Shown: positions 27,309 to 34,986 of the stretch, piece after piece
How positions within the stretch are numbered: position 1 is the first letter of the stretch
Layout: each line of letters begins with the position of its first letter
Source: SIG607 sp036307305
Lineage (GTDB): Bacteria; Bacillota; Clostridia; Oscillospirales; Acutalibacteraceae
DNA: 64,000 bases
Assembly (NCBI GenBank): GCA_036307305.1
Contig: JAXJXV010000014.1
Coordinates: 1-64,000, forward strand
Reading direction: 5' to 3'
The notes under the pieces: model-generated
Databases searched by the model: none
The model's input: the letters and a program-made list of their open reading frames with translations, nothing else
What the model was told of the DNA's origin: nothing
Program-made: the position numbers and the translations under genes

Positions 27309-27867
27309 ATATAAAAATTATATAAGTATATTGAAAGAAAAGCTTGATGATTACCGCTTTACTCACAGTCTTTGCGTCGCAGACAGGGCTGTGGAACTTG
27401 CAAAAAAGTACGGCGCTAATGAAGAAAAGGCTTATGTTGCGGGATTGCTTCACGATATAACCAAAAATTTAAGTGATGAAGAGCAGTTGCAATTTTTTGA
27501 AAGTTCTGCTATAATGCTTTCCGATATAGAAAAAGTGAGCAGTAAGGTGTGGCACTCTATAAGCGGTGCGGCGTATATAAAAAATAAACTTTTGATAGAC
27601 GATGAGGAAATTGTTAGTGCGGTGAGATATCACACAACAGGAAAACGTGATATGACTTTACTGCAGAAGATAGTATATATTGCAGATTTCACGTCTGCCG
27701 ACAGAAAATATCCCGACGTAGATGTAGTAAGAGGCTTAGCTGATAAAAATCTTGATGAGAGTATAGTTTATGCTTTAAGGCATACTATAGTAACGTTGGC
27801 AAACAAAAATAAACCTATACATCCCGATACTATCAGTGCATATAATGATTTATTGCTAAAAATATAG
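27298..27867 (+). CDS. yqeK: HD-domain phosphohydrolase YqeK
   Basis: This protein of about 189 residues has an HD domain: HSLCVADRAVELAKKYG, GLLHDITKN, WHSISGAAYI and a C-terminal YIADF segment. YqeK enzymes hydrolyse Ap4A symmetrically to two ADP. I start at ATG 27298 overlapping nadD by 11 bp, with AAAAAGG upstream; an earlier in-frame ATG (27277) lacks a ribosome site. Confidence 0.9.
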   Translation: MKNKYKNYISILKEKLDDYRFTHSLCVADRAVELAKKYGANEEKAYVAGLLHDITKNLSDEEQLQFFESSAIMLSDIEKVSSKVWHSISGAAYIKNKLLIDDEEIVSAVRYHTTGKRDMTLLQKIVYIADFTSADRKYPDVDVVRGLADKNLDESIVYALRHTIVTLANKNKPIHPDTISAYNDLLLKI

Positions 27868-27878
27868 GAAGTGAATAA

Positions 27879-28229
27879 ATGGAAGCTTTGGAAATTTTAA
27901 AAACAGCCGTAAAGGCGTTGGATTCTAAAAAAGGACAGAATATAAAGGCTATTAAGGTGGACGACCTTACGGTGTTGGCAGACTATTTTGTAATAGCAAC
28001 GGCTAATTCAAGCACTCAGGTACGCGCCCTTGCAGAAGAGGTTGAGTATCAGCTTGACCTTAAAAATCAGCCTGTTCATCATATTGAGGGCAGGGGCTCG
28101 GGTTGGATTTTACTTGATTATACCAGCGTTATAGTACATGTGTTCCATAGAGATTCAAGAGACTACTACGGACTTGACCAGACGTGGGCAGACGGACAGA
28201 ATATAGATATTGAGAATTTCCTTTCTTAA
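27879..28229 (+). CDS. rsfS: Ribosomal silencing factor RsfS
   Basis: This 116-residue protein carries LADYFVIATANSSTQVRALAEE and HIEGRGSGWILLDY, the core of the RsfS/Iojap family. It binds L14 on the 50S subunit and prevents 30S joining when nutrients are short. It sits after yqeK as in Bacillus. Confidence 0.95.
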   Translation: MEALEILKTAVKALDSKKGQNIKAIKVDDLTVLADYFVIATANSSTQVRALAEEVEYQLDLKNQPVHHIEGRGSGWILLDYTSVIVHVFHRDSRDYYGLDQTWADGQNIDIENFLS

Positions 28230-28248
28230 GAAAGCAGAGGTTAGATAT

Positions 28249-30657
28249 ATGAAACAGGAAAGATATAATTTTACTGAAATTGAAAAGAAATGGCAGGACA
28301 TTTGGGACAAGGAACAGCCCTTTGCCGCTAAGGATGACTACACTCTTCCTAAGTTTTACGGACTTGTAGAGTTCCCTTATCCGTCGGGTCAGGGACTTCA
28401 CGTAGGTCATCCCCGTTCCTATACTGCTATTGATATAGTTGCGCGTAAAAAACGTCTTCAGGGTTATAACGTACTTTATCCTATGGGTTGGGATGCTTTC
28501 GGTCTTCCTACCGAAAACTTTGCTATTAAAAACCATATTCACCCTGAAATCGTTACTAAAAATAACGTAGAAAACTTTAAGCGTCAGCTAAAGTCTCTAG
28601 GCTTTTCTTTTGACTGGAACAGAGAAATCAATACTACCGACCCATCTTATTATAAGTGGACTCAGTGGATTTTCTTAAAGCTTTTCGAAAAAGGTCTTGC
28701 ATATAAGAAGAAAATGGCTGTTAACTGGTGTACATCCTGTAAATGCGTACTTGCAAACGAAGAGGTTGTAAACGGTGTTTGTGAGCGTTGCGCAAGTGAG
28801 GTAGTACATAAGGAAAAGAGCCAGTGGATGCTTAAAATTACAGAGTATGCAGGTAAGCTTGTTGACGACCTTGCTACCGTTGATTTTATTGACAGAGTAA
28901 AGACTCAGCAGGAAAACTGGATTGGCCGTTCCTTTGGTACACAGGTTAAATTCACAGCTACCACAGGCGATATCCTCGAAATATACACTACCCGCGCAGA
29001 TACACTTTTCGGCGCTACCTATATGGTGCTGTCTCCCGAGCATCCTCTTATAGAAAAATGGGCTGATAAAATCAGTAATATGGATGAGGTTAACGCTTAT
29101 AAGGCTGAAGCTGCTAAAAAGTCTGACTTTGAAAGAACTGAACTTGCAAAGGATAAGACGGGCGTAAGACTTGACGGTGTAAGAGCTATTAATCCTGTTA
29201 ATAATACAGAAATTCCTATTTTTATTTCTGATTACGTGCTTATTTCCTACGGTACGGGCGCAATTATGGCTGTTCCTGCTCACGATACTCGTGACTGGGA
29301 ATTTGCTAAGAAATTCGGTCTGCCTATTATCGAGGTTGTTAAGGGCGGAAACGTAGAGCAGGAAGCCTTTACAGACTGCGCAACAGGTGTAATGGTGAAC
29401 TCAGGCTTCCTTGACGGTATGAGCGTTGAGGATGCAAAGGTTGCAATTCAGAACTTCCTTACCGAAAAGGGAATAGGTGAGAGAAAAACCAACTATAAGC
29501 TTCGTGACTGGGTATTCTCCCGTCAGCGTTATTGGGGTGAGCCTATTCCTATGGTTCACTGCGATTGCTGTGGTTGGGTTCCACTGCCTGAAAGTGAGCT
29601 TCCTTTACTTCTTCCTGAGGTTGAGTCCTACGAGCCTACCGATACAGGTGAGTCTCCACTTGCTAATATTACAGAGTGGATTAATACCACCTGTCCTAAG
29701 TGTGGCGGTAAGGCTGTAAGAGAAACCGATACAATGCCTCAGTGGGCGGGTTCTTCATGGTATTTCCTGCGCTACTGCGACCCTCATAACGATAAGGAAC
29801 TTGCAAGTAAAGAAGCCCTTAATTACTGGGGTCCTGTTGACTGGTATAACGGCGGTATGGAGCATACTACACTTCATTTGCTTTATAGCCGTTTCTGGCA
29901 TAAATTCCTTTATGATATCGGTGTCGTTCCGAGTCCCGAACCATATGCTAAGCGTACGAGTCACGGTATGATTTTGGGTGAAAACGGCGAAAAGATGTCT
30001 AAGTCAAGAGGAAATGTAATTAATCCTGATGATATTATCAATGAATACGGCGCCGACACAATGCGTCTTTATGAAATGTTTATTGGTGACTTTGAAAAGG
30101 CGGCGCCTTGGAGTACGTCTTCCATAAAGGGCTGTAAGCGTTTCCTTGACAGAGTCTGGGCGCTTAAGGATAATGTTATCGACGGGGATAACTATAGAAG
30201 CAACCTTGAGAGCGAAGTAAATAAGATGATTCGCAAGGTTACCGATGATATTGAAAATCTTAAAATGAATACCGCTATTGCTTCTATGATGGCATTTATT
30301 AATACTGTAGGCAATGAAATAAATAAGGCTGAATATAAGACGCTGCTTATTCTTCTTAATCCCTTCGCACCTCATATTACTGAGGAAATATGGGAAGAAC
30401 TTGAGTTTGAGGGTAGACTTAATCAGGCAAAATGGCCACAGTATGATGAAGCTAAATGTGTAGAATCAACTGTTGAAATAGTCGTACAGATTAACGGTAA
30501 ACTCAGAGGCAGATTAAACGTTCCTGCTGATATCAGCGCACAGGATGCAATTAATGCCGCTAAAGAAATCGAAGGTATATCTGAACAGCTTGACGGAAAG
30601 ACTATTGTTAAAGAACTCTACGTTCCTAAAAAACTTGTAAATATAGTAGCAAAATAA
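28249..30657 (+). CDS. leuS: Leucyl-tRNA synthetase
   Basis: This class I synthetase of about 802 residues has the HIGH-type motif LHVGHPRSYTAID near residue 50, an inserted CP1 editing domain (SYGTGAIMAVPAHDTRDW) near 330, and GEKMSKSRGN as the KMSKS loop. Start ATG 28249 follows AGAGG; the upstream in-frame ATG lies within rsfS. No T-box precedes it, so it is not individually controlled by leucine tRNA charging, unlike the operon at 41.7 kb. It ends the long housekeeping run. Confidence 0.97.
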   Translation: MKQERYNFTEIEKKWQDIWDKEQPFAAKDDYTLPKFYGLVEFPYPSGQGLHVGHPRSYTAIDIVARKKRLQGYNVLYPMGWDAFGLPTENFAIKNHIHPEIVTKNNVENFKRQLKSLGFSFDWNREINTTDPSYYKWTQWIFLKLFEKGLAYKKKMAVNWCTSCKCVLANEEVVNGVCERCASEVVHKEKSQWMLKITEYAGKLVDDLATVDFIDRVKTQQENWIGRSFGTQVKFTATTGDILEIYTTRADTLFGATYMVLSPEHPLIEKWADKISNMDEVNAYKAEAAKKSDFERTELAKDKTGVRLDGVRAINPVNNTEIPIFISDYVLISYGTGAIMAVPAHDTRDWEFAKKFGLPIIEVVKGGNVEQEAFTDCATGVMVNSGFLDGMSVEDAKVAIQNFLTEKGIGERKTNYKLRDWVFSRQRYWGEPIPMVHCDCCGWVPLPESELPLLLPEVESYEPTDTGESPLANITEWINTTCPKCGGKAVRETDTMPQWAGSSWYFLRYCDPHNDKELASKEALNYWGPVDWYNGGMEHTTLHLLYSRFWHKFLYDIGVVPSPEPYAKRTSHGMILGENGEKMSKSRGNVINPDDIINEYGADTMRLYEMFIGDFEKAAPWSTSSIKGCKRFLDRVWALKDNVIDGDNYRSNLESEVNKMIRKVTDDIENLKMNTAIASMMAFINTVGNEINKAEYKTLLILLNPFAPHITEEIWEELEFEGRLNQAKWPQYDEAKCVESTVEIVVQINGKLRGRLNVPADISAQDAINAAKEIEGISEQLDGKTIVKELYVPKKLVNIVAK

Positions 30658-30662
30658 AAGAA

Positions 30663-30692
30663 TTTTCGCGGGACAGAAATGTCCCGCGAAAA
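30663..30692. terminator. Stem-loop after leuS, weak as a terminator
   Basis: A perfect inverted repeat, TTTTCGCGGGACA / TGTCCCGCGAAAA with loop GAAA, follows the leuS stop. No T-run follows on the + strand, so termination may be partial, or the hairpin may protect the mRNA 3' end. Confidence 0.5.
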
Positions 30693-30707
30693 ATATGAAA
30701 AAAGTTC

Positions 30708-30736
30708 TTGACAAATTATAGCAGCTTTGTTATAAT
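30708..30736 (+). promoter_or_regulatory. Consensus promoter of tRNA-Lys
   Basis: TTGACA (30708-30713), 17 bp, TATAAT (30731-30736). Both hexamers are perfect and lie 26 bp before the tRNA. Confidence 0.9.
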
Positions 30737-30761
30737 GTATAACGCTGTCGAAACAATATAT

Positions 30762-30837
30762 GATCCATTAGCTCAGCCGGCAGAGCACATGACTTTTAAT
30801 CATGGTGTCCGGAGTTCGATTCTCCGATGGATCACCA
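30762..30837 (+). tRNA. tRNA-Lys (anticodon TTT)
   Basis: A 76-nt cloverleaf: acceptor GATCCAT (30762-30768) with ATGGATC (30827-30833); D-arm GCTC...GAGC (30771-30786); anticodon stem CATGA/TCATG with loop CTTTTAA, anticodon TTT at 30795-30797; T-arm CGGAG-TTCGATT-CTCCG (30810-30826); discriminator A and encoded CCA (30835-30837). All stems pair. It is preceded by a consensus promoter and followed by an intrinsic terminator. Confidence 0.97.
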
Positions 30838-31103
30838 AAACCCGAAGCTGTTGCTTCGGGTTTATTTTTTATTTAAACTATGAACGGAGAATCGAACTCT
30901 GAGAGAGTGAGCGTCGTTAAGAAAACAGTTGGGTGAACTGTTTTTAGACGCGAAGTGTGAGACGGGTACTGTTCGCAAGGCGAACGGTCGTCGAGGACGG
31001 AATGTGCGAAGCTCATTCTTCTCCGATGGATCACCAAAACCCGAAGCTGTTGCTTCGGGTTTATTTTTTATTCAAACTATGAACGGAGAATCGAACTCTG
31101 AGA
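30820..31103 (+). repeat. Duplicated tRNA-Lys 3' end with inverted T-arm copies
   Basis: Positions 30820-30904 and 31019-31103 are direct copies (85 bp, one mismatch) at a 199-bp offset. Each holds the tRNA 3' end CTCCGATGGATCACCA, the terminator, and CGGAGAATCGAACTC (30885-30899; 31084-31098), a perfect 15-bp reverse complement of the tRNA T-arm (30812-30826). The 114 bp between copies contain further hairpins (AAAACAGTT/AACTGTTTT; TTCGC/GCGAA). No real gene lies in 30838-31223; open frames there only translate the repeat. Confidence 0.85.
30838..30874 (+). terminator. Intrinsic terminator of tRNA-Lys
   Basis: AAACCCGAAGC (30838-30848), loop TGTT, GCTTCGGGTTT (30853-30863), then ATTTTTTATTT. 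An exact second copy lies 199 bp downstream (31037-31073). Confidence 0.9.
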
Positions 31104-31176
31104 AAATGACGAAAATCAAGACTTGCAATTCTTCGCTCTATAAGCTTTTGGAAACGATATTTTCTCTATTTCTGGC

Positions 31177-31205
31177 TTGACTTTCGCTCTTTGACTTGAT
31201 ATAAT
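31177..31205 (+). promoter_or_regulatory. Promoter of the HAD phosphatase gene
   Basis: TTGACT (31177-31182), 17 bp, TATAAT (31200-31205), 18 bp before the ATG. Confidence 0.75.
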
Positions 31206-31223
31206 TACTTTTGGTGATTTTTT

Positions 31224-32045
31224 ATGGGAAAATTTGATGGAATACTCATCTGCTCTGACCTTGACGGTACTTTGCTTAACAGTAATTCAGAGGTTTCAGG
31301 GGAAAATTTAGAGGCTATTGAATATTTTAAAAGTGAAGGCGGTTATTTTACGTTTATTACCGGTCGTATGCCCTCATACGTTAAAAAATTGTACGACTGT
31401 GTAAAGCCTAACGCTCCTATCGGCTGTGTTAACGGCGGTGGTGTTTATGATTATAAAACGGGTAAATACTTGTGGACTCACGGTTTGCAAAATGAAGTTA
31501 TTGAGCTTGTTGAATATATAGATAAAAATGTTGATGGAATAGGTATACAGGTTAATACCTTTGATAACGTTTATTTCTGCACAGAAAACGAGGCTCAAGA
31601 GGAATTCAGAAGGGTAACAGGTCTTCCTAAGCTTTATAAACATTATAAGGATATTGACGAGCCTATTGCAAAAATATCATTTGACGATTTGAAAATAAGT
31701 AATATCGAAAAGGTTGCTGAGCTTTTAAATAATCACGAAAGGGCAAAGGAGTACTATTTAATCCGTTCTGACAGTTGGTTATATGAGATTTTACCAAAGG
31801 GTATAAATAAAGGTGTTGTACTTCCTAAGATTGCTGAGTTTTTAAACATACCGCGTGAAAAGTGCATTGCAGTAGGTGATTACAATAACGATATACAGAT
31901 GATAGATTACGCAGGTGTAGGAATAGCTGTTGAAAATGCGGTGGACGAGGTAAAAGCTGTCGCTGACTATATAACTGTTAAAAATGATGAACACGCTATA
32001 GCACAGATTGTTAAAGATATTGAAAAAGGAAATATAAAAATATAA
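31224..32045 (+). CDS. Cof-type HAD-family phosphatase
   Basis: This 273-residue HAD hydrolase has motif I DLDGTLLNSN (nucleophile Asp near residue 12), a type IIB cap in the middle third, a lysine in the LPKGINKG segment, and motif IV GDYNNDIQM. The family dephosphorylates sugar phosphates, FMN or similar small molecules; the substrate is not predictable. It has its own promoter and only a weak Shine-Dalgarno (GGTG), so the mRNA has a very short leader. It appears independent of the amino-acid operons that follow. Confidence 0.9.
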   Translation: MGKFDGILICSDLDGTLLNSNSEVSGENLEAIEYFKSEGGYFTFITGRMPSYVKKLYDCVKPNAPIGCVNGGGVYDYKTGKYLWTHGLQNEVIELVEYIDKNVDGIGIQVNTFDNVYFCTENEAQEEFRRVTGLPKLYKHYKDIDEPIAKISFDDLKISNIEKVAELLNNHERAKEYYLIRSDSWLYEILPKGINKGVVLPKIAEFLNIPREKCIAVGDYNNDIQMIDYAGVGIAVENAVDEVKAVADYITVKNDEHAIAQIVKDIEKGNIKI

Positions 32046-32052
32046 AAAATGC

Positions 32053-32081
32053 TTGACAAAATAAAAACTGAGTGATATACT
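32053..32081 (+). promoter_or_regulatory. Promoter of the Ile T-box transcript
   Basis: TTGACA (32053-32058), 17 bp, TATACT (32076-32081). Confidence 0.85.
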
Positions 32082-32084
32082 CTT

Positions 32085-32353
32085 TTCAAAGCTATGACGA
32101 AGACGGTCAAGAACTTAGACTTGCAGAGAGCCGATGTTTGCTGAAAATCGGTAGTTAAGATTCTTAAAGACCCATCACTTCTGAGCCGGAAGTCCGAAAA
32201 GGTTTCTTAGTAGACGCTTCCCGTGATTGCTGCGTTAATGCATAGGGATTGTTTGATTCCAAGAGTGGCGATTTTATCGCAATTTGAGTGGTACCGCGAG
32301 TGTGATTTTACACCCGTCTCAAAGTAAAACTTTGAGACGGGTTTTGTTATTTT
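32085..32353 (+). promoter_or_regulatory. T-box leader, specifier ATC (isoleucine)
   Basis: A tRNA-sensing riboswitch. Visible parts are a K-turn start ATGACGAAG, the distal stem I segment CAGAGAGCC, the specifier strand, the T-box bulge GTGGTACCGCG (32288-32298) and a terminator ACCCGTCTCAAAGT/ACTTTGAGACGGGT (32312-32342) with a T-rich tail. The specifier triplet is the one before a purine and the CTTC strand that pairs with GAAG of the K-turn helix. Here that is ATC (32174-32176), so uncharged tRNA-Ile should relieve termination. It fills the 329-bp gap before the first ligase gene. Confidence 0.9.
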
Positions 32354-32374
32354 AACAAGAAAGGGAGTAATCAA

Positions 32375-34642
32375 ATGACTACTAACACAGCAAAAGAGCA
32401 ACTAATGGAGATGGCGTCTCGAATTAAGGAGATGCGCGAAATTATGGGTTGGTCTATTGCCGAAATGGCAGAAAAAACCGAAGTGAGCGAAGAAAAGTAC
32501 ATTAGTTATGAAAGTGCAAATGCAGATATCCCTTTTTCTTTTATACACAAATGCGCTCTTGCATTTGACGTAGAGCTTACCGAGCTTCTTGAGGGACGTT
32601 CTGCACGTCTTTCCAGCTATACCGTAACCAGAAAGGGAAAAGGTCAGGCTACCGCAAAAGAAGACGGAATAGATATTAAAAACCTTGCGCCCAAGTTCAG
32701 AGATAAAATAGCTGAGCCTTACTGGGTTAAGTATGAATACTGTGCATCACAGCAAAACAAACCTATTCATCTTTCTACCCATTCGGGACAGGAATTCGAC
32801 CTTGTGCTTAGTGGCTCTCTTAAGGTACAAATCGGTGAACACACCGAAATTCTTAACGAGGGCGACAGTATTTACTATAATAGCTCTACTCCTCACGGTA
32901 TGATAGCTATCGGCGGACAGGACTGCGTTTTCTGTGCAGTCGTGTTACCTGGAGAAGAGGTAAAAGAAGAAAACGTAAGAAAGAGTATTGCTTCTGCAAA
33001 GGCTTCTGAAAATCTTGTGTGTGAAAAATTCGTTGAAACACAGGAAAACGAAAATGGTGAGCTTGTTGATATAAACTTTAAAAATACTGATACCTTTAAC
33101 TTCGGCTTTGATATCGTTGACGGTATTGCTGACAAATATCCCGATAAACTGGCAATGCTTCATATAGATAAAAACAAAGAGGAAAGACGTTTTACCTTTA
33201 AGGATATAAAACGCGCATCTAATCAGTGTGCAAATTACTTTACTTCCCTTGGTATCAAAAAAGGCGATAAGGTAATGCTTGTACTAAAACGTCATTATCA
33301 GTTCTGGTTCTGTATGGTTGCTCTTCATAAAATAGGAGCTGTTGCAATTCCCGCAACAAATCAGCTTAAAGAACACGATTTTGAATATAGATTCAATGCG
33401 GCGGGAGTGAATGCTCTTGTTTGTACCGCTGACGGCGACACTGCCGAAATTGCACAGCGCGCCGCAAAGAATTGTCCCACCGTTGAAAATCTTATTATGG
33501 TTGGCTCAAAGCTTGACGGTTGGCATGACTTTGATAACGAATACAAGTTATTCTCTGGAAAATTTGAAAGAAATGCTGATACAGGTTGCGGCGAGGACGT
33601 TGCTCTTATGTTCTTTACTTCGGGAACAACAGGCAATCCAAAAATGGCGGCTCATAAGCATACCTACGCTCTTGGTCACTTTGTTACTGCAAAGTACTGG
33701 CACTGCTGTGAGAGAGAGGGACTTCATCTTACCATTTCAGATACGGGCTGGGGTAAATCTCTTTGGGGTAAGCTTTACGGACAATGGCTTTGCGAGGGCG
33801 CGGTATTCGTTTACGACTTCGATAAATTTGATGCAGATGAAATTTTGCCTATGTTTGCAAAGTATCAGATAACCACCTTCTGCGCACCCCCTACTATGCT
33901 CAGAATGCTTGTTAAAGGCGACCTTTCAAAATATGATTTATCTTCAATTCACCATATGACTACAGCGGGTGAGGCTCTTAATCCTGAGGTGTTCCGTCAG
34001 TTCGAAGATGCTACGGGACTTCAGATTATGGAAGGCTTCGGACAGACCGAAACAACCCTTACAATAGCAAATCTTTGCGGAACTACTCCAAAGGTTGGCG
34101 CAATGGGTAAGGCATCTCCGCAGTATGACGTTGATATCGTTGACCCTGAGGGTAACAGTGTTGCAGACGGTGAGGTAGGCGAAATCGTAATCAGAACAAA
34201 GGATTCTGTACCTTGCGGACTATTTAAAGAGTATTATCTTGATGATGAGAAAACAAGTGAAGCCTGGTATGATGGTATGTATCATACGGGTGACACAGCT
34301 TGGCGTGATGAGGACGGATATTTCTGGTACGTAAGCCGTATTGATGACGTTATCAAATCTTCAGGTTACCGTATAGGACCTTTTGAAATCGAAAGCGTTA
34401 TTATGGAACTTCCTTACGTTCTTGAGTGCGGCGTATCTGCTGCTCCCGACGAGGTAAGAGGTCAGGTAGTAAAAGCAAGTATTGTGCTAGTCCCAGGTAC
34501 AGAGCCTACCGAAGAACTTAAAAAGGAAATTCAGAAATACGTTAAAGAGCATACTGCTCCTTATAAATATCCAAGAATAGTAGTGTTCAAGGACGAATTG
34601 CCGAAAACTATAAGCGGTAAGATTCAAAGAAACAAACTTTAA
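32375..34642 (+). CDS. HTH-cupin-acyl-CoA synthetase fusion (Ile-controlled)
   Basis: This 755-residue three-part protein has a Cro/XRE-like helix-turn-helix (residues about 12-73), a cupin (about 115-195: HLSTHSGQEFDLV... then STPHGMIAIGG) and an AMP-forming acyl-CoA ligase (about 235-755) with TSGTTGNPK near 415, GFGQTET, a YHTGDTAW segment, and the catalytic Lys in SGKIQRNKL. The ligase forms an acyl-AMP and then an acyl-CoA. HTH-cupin pairs are normally small-molecule-sensing regulators, so the fusion may sense its substrate. The gene is alone behind an Ile T-box, implying induction on isoleucine shortage. 2-methylbutyrate is the inferred substrate, since its CoA ester is one carboxylation and one transamination from isoleucine. 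Confidence 0.85.
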   Translation: MTTNTAKEQLMEMASRIKEMREIMGWSIAEMAEKTEVSEEKYISYESANADIPFSFIHKCALAFDVELTELLEGRSARLSSYTVTRKGKGQATAKEDGIDIKNLAPKFRDKIAEPYWVKYEYCASQQNKPIHLSTHSGQEFDLVLSGSLKVQIGEHTEILNEGDSIYYNSSTPHGMIAIGGQDCVFCAVVLPGEEVKEENVRKSIASAKASENLVCEKFVETQENENGELVDINFKNTDTFNFGFDIVDGIADKYPDKLAMLHIDKNKEERRFTFKDIKRASNQCANYFTSLGIKKGDKVMLVLKRHYQFWFCMVALHKIGAVAIPATNQLKEHDFEYRFNAAGVNALVCTADGDTAEIAQRAAKNCPTVENLIMVGSKLDGWHDFDNEYKLFSGKFERNADTGCGEDVALMFFTSGTTGNPKMAAHKHTYALGHFVTAKYWHCCEREGLHLTISDTGWGKSLWGKLYGQWLCEGAVFVYDFDKFDADEILPMFAKYQITTFCAPPTMLRMLVKGDLSKYDLSSIHHMTTAGEALNPEVFRQFEDATGLQIMEGFGQTETTLTIANLCGTTPKVGAMGKASPQYDVDIVDPEGNSVADGEVGEIVIRTKDSVPCGLFKEYYLDDEKTSEAWYDGMYHTGDTAWRDEDGYFWYVSRIDDVIKSSGYRIGPFEIESVIMELPYVLECGVSAAPDEVRGQVVKASIVLVPGTEPTEELKKEIQKYVKEHTAPYKYPRIVVFKDELPKTISGKIQRNKL

Positions 34643-34651
34643 AATACAATG

Positions 34652-34680
34652 TTGACATATGTAGAAATATGTGATACAAT
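34652..34680 (+). promoter_or_regulatory. Promoter of the Val T-box transcript
   Basis: TTGACA (34652-34657), 17 bp, TACAAT (34675-34680), beginning 10 bp after the first ligase stop. Confidence 0.85.
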
Positions 34681-34685
34681 GTATA

Positions 34686-34965
34686 AGTCAGTAAAGGCTT
34701 TGACGAAGAGTACATGTTTTATCTGCTTTACAGAGAAGCGGTGGTTGGTGTAAACCGCTAAGTCGGGATTATGTGTTTGTAGCTTCTGAGCCGAGAGGAA
34801 GAAAATATTTATATGAGTAGAACCTCTCCGTGATTGCTGCGTTAATGCATAGGAATTGTTAGATTCCAAGAGTGGCGGATTTCCGCAATTTGAGTGGTAC
34901 CGCGGGTGTGAAAATAATTTCTTCACTCGTCTCAAAGGCATTACTTTGGGACGGGTGTTTTTTCG
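34686..34965 (+). promoter_or_regulatory. T-box leader, specifier GTA (valine)
   Basis: This has the same architecture as the Ile leader, with long identical runs in its 3' half (GTGATTGCTGCGTTAATGCA and the AAGAGTGGCG segment), pointing to duplication. The K-turn start is TTTGACGAAG. The triplet before purine-CTTC is GTA (34779-34781), so the cognate is tRNA-Val. The T-box bulge GTGGTACCGCG is at 34894-34904. The terminator is CACTCGTCTCAAAG (34924-34937) with CTTTGGGACGGGTG (34944-34957) and TTTTTT. It fills the 344-bp gap between the two ligases. Confidence 0.9.
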
Positions 34966-34986
34966 TCCTAACGAGGAGTATGACTT

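Noticed and set aside
30708..31180. Two open frames (64 and 83 codons) over and after tRNA-Lys
   Set aside because: They translate the tRNA, its promoter and the duplicated repeat/terminator; such frames recur wherever the repeat occurs.
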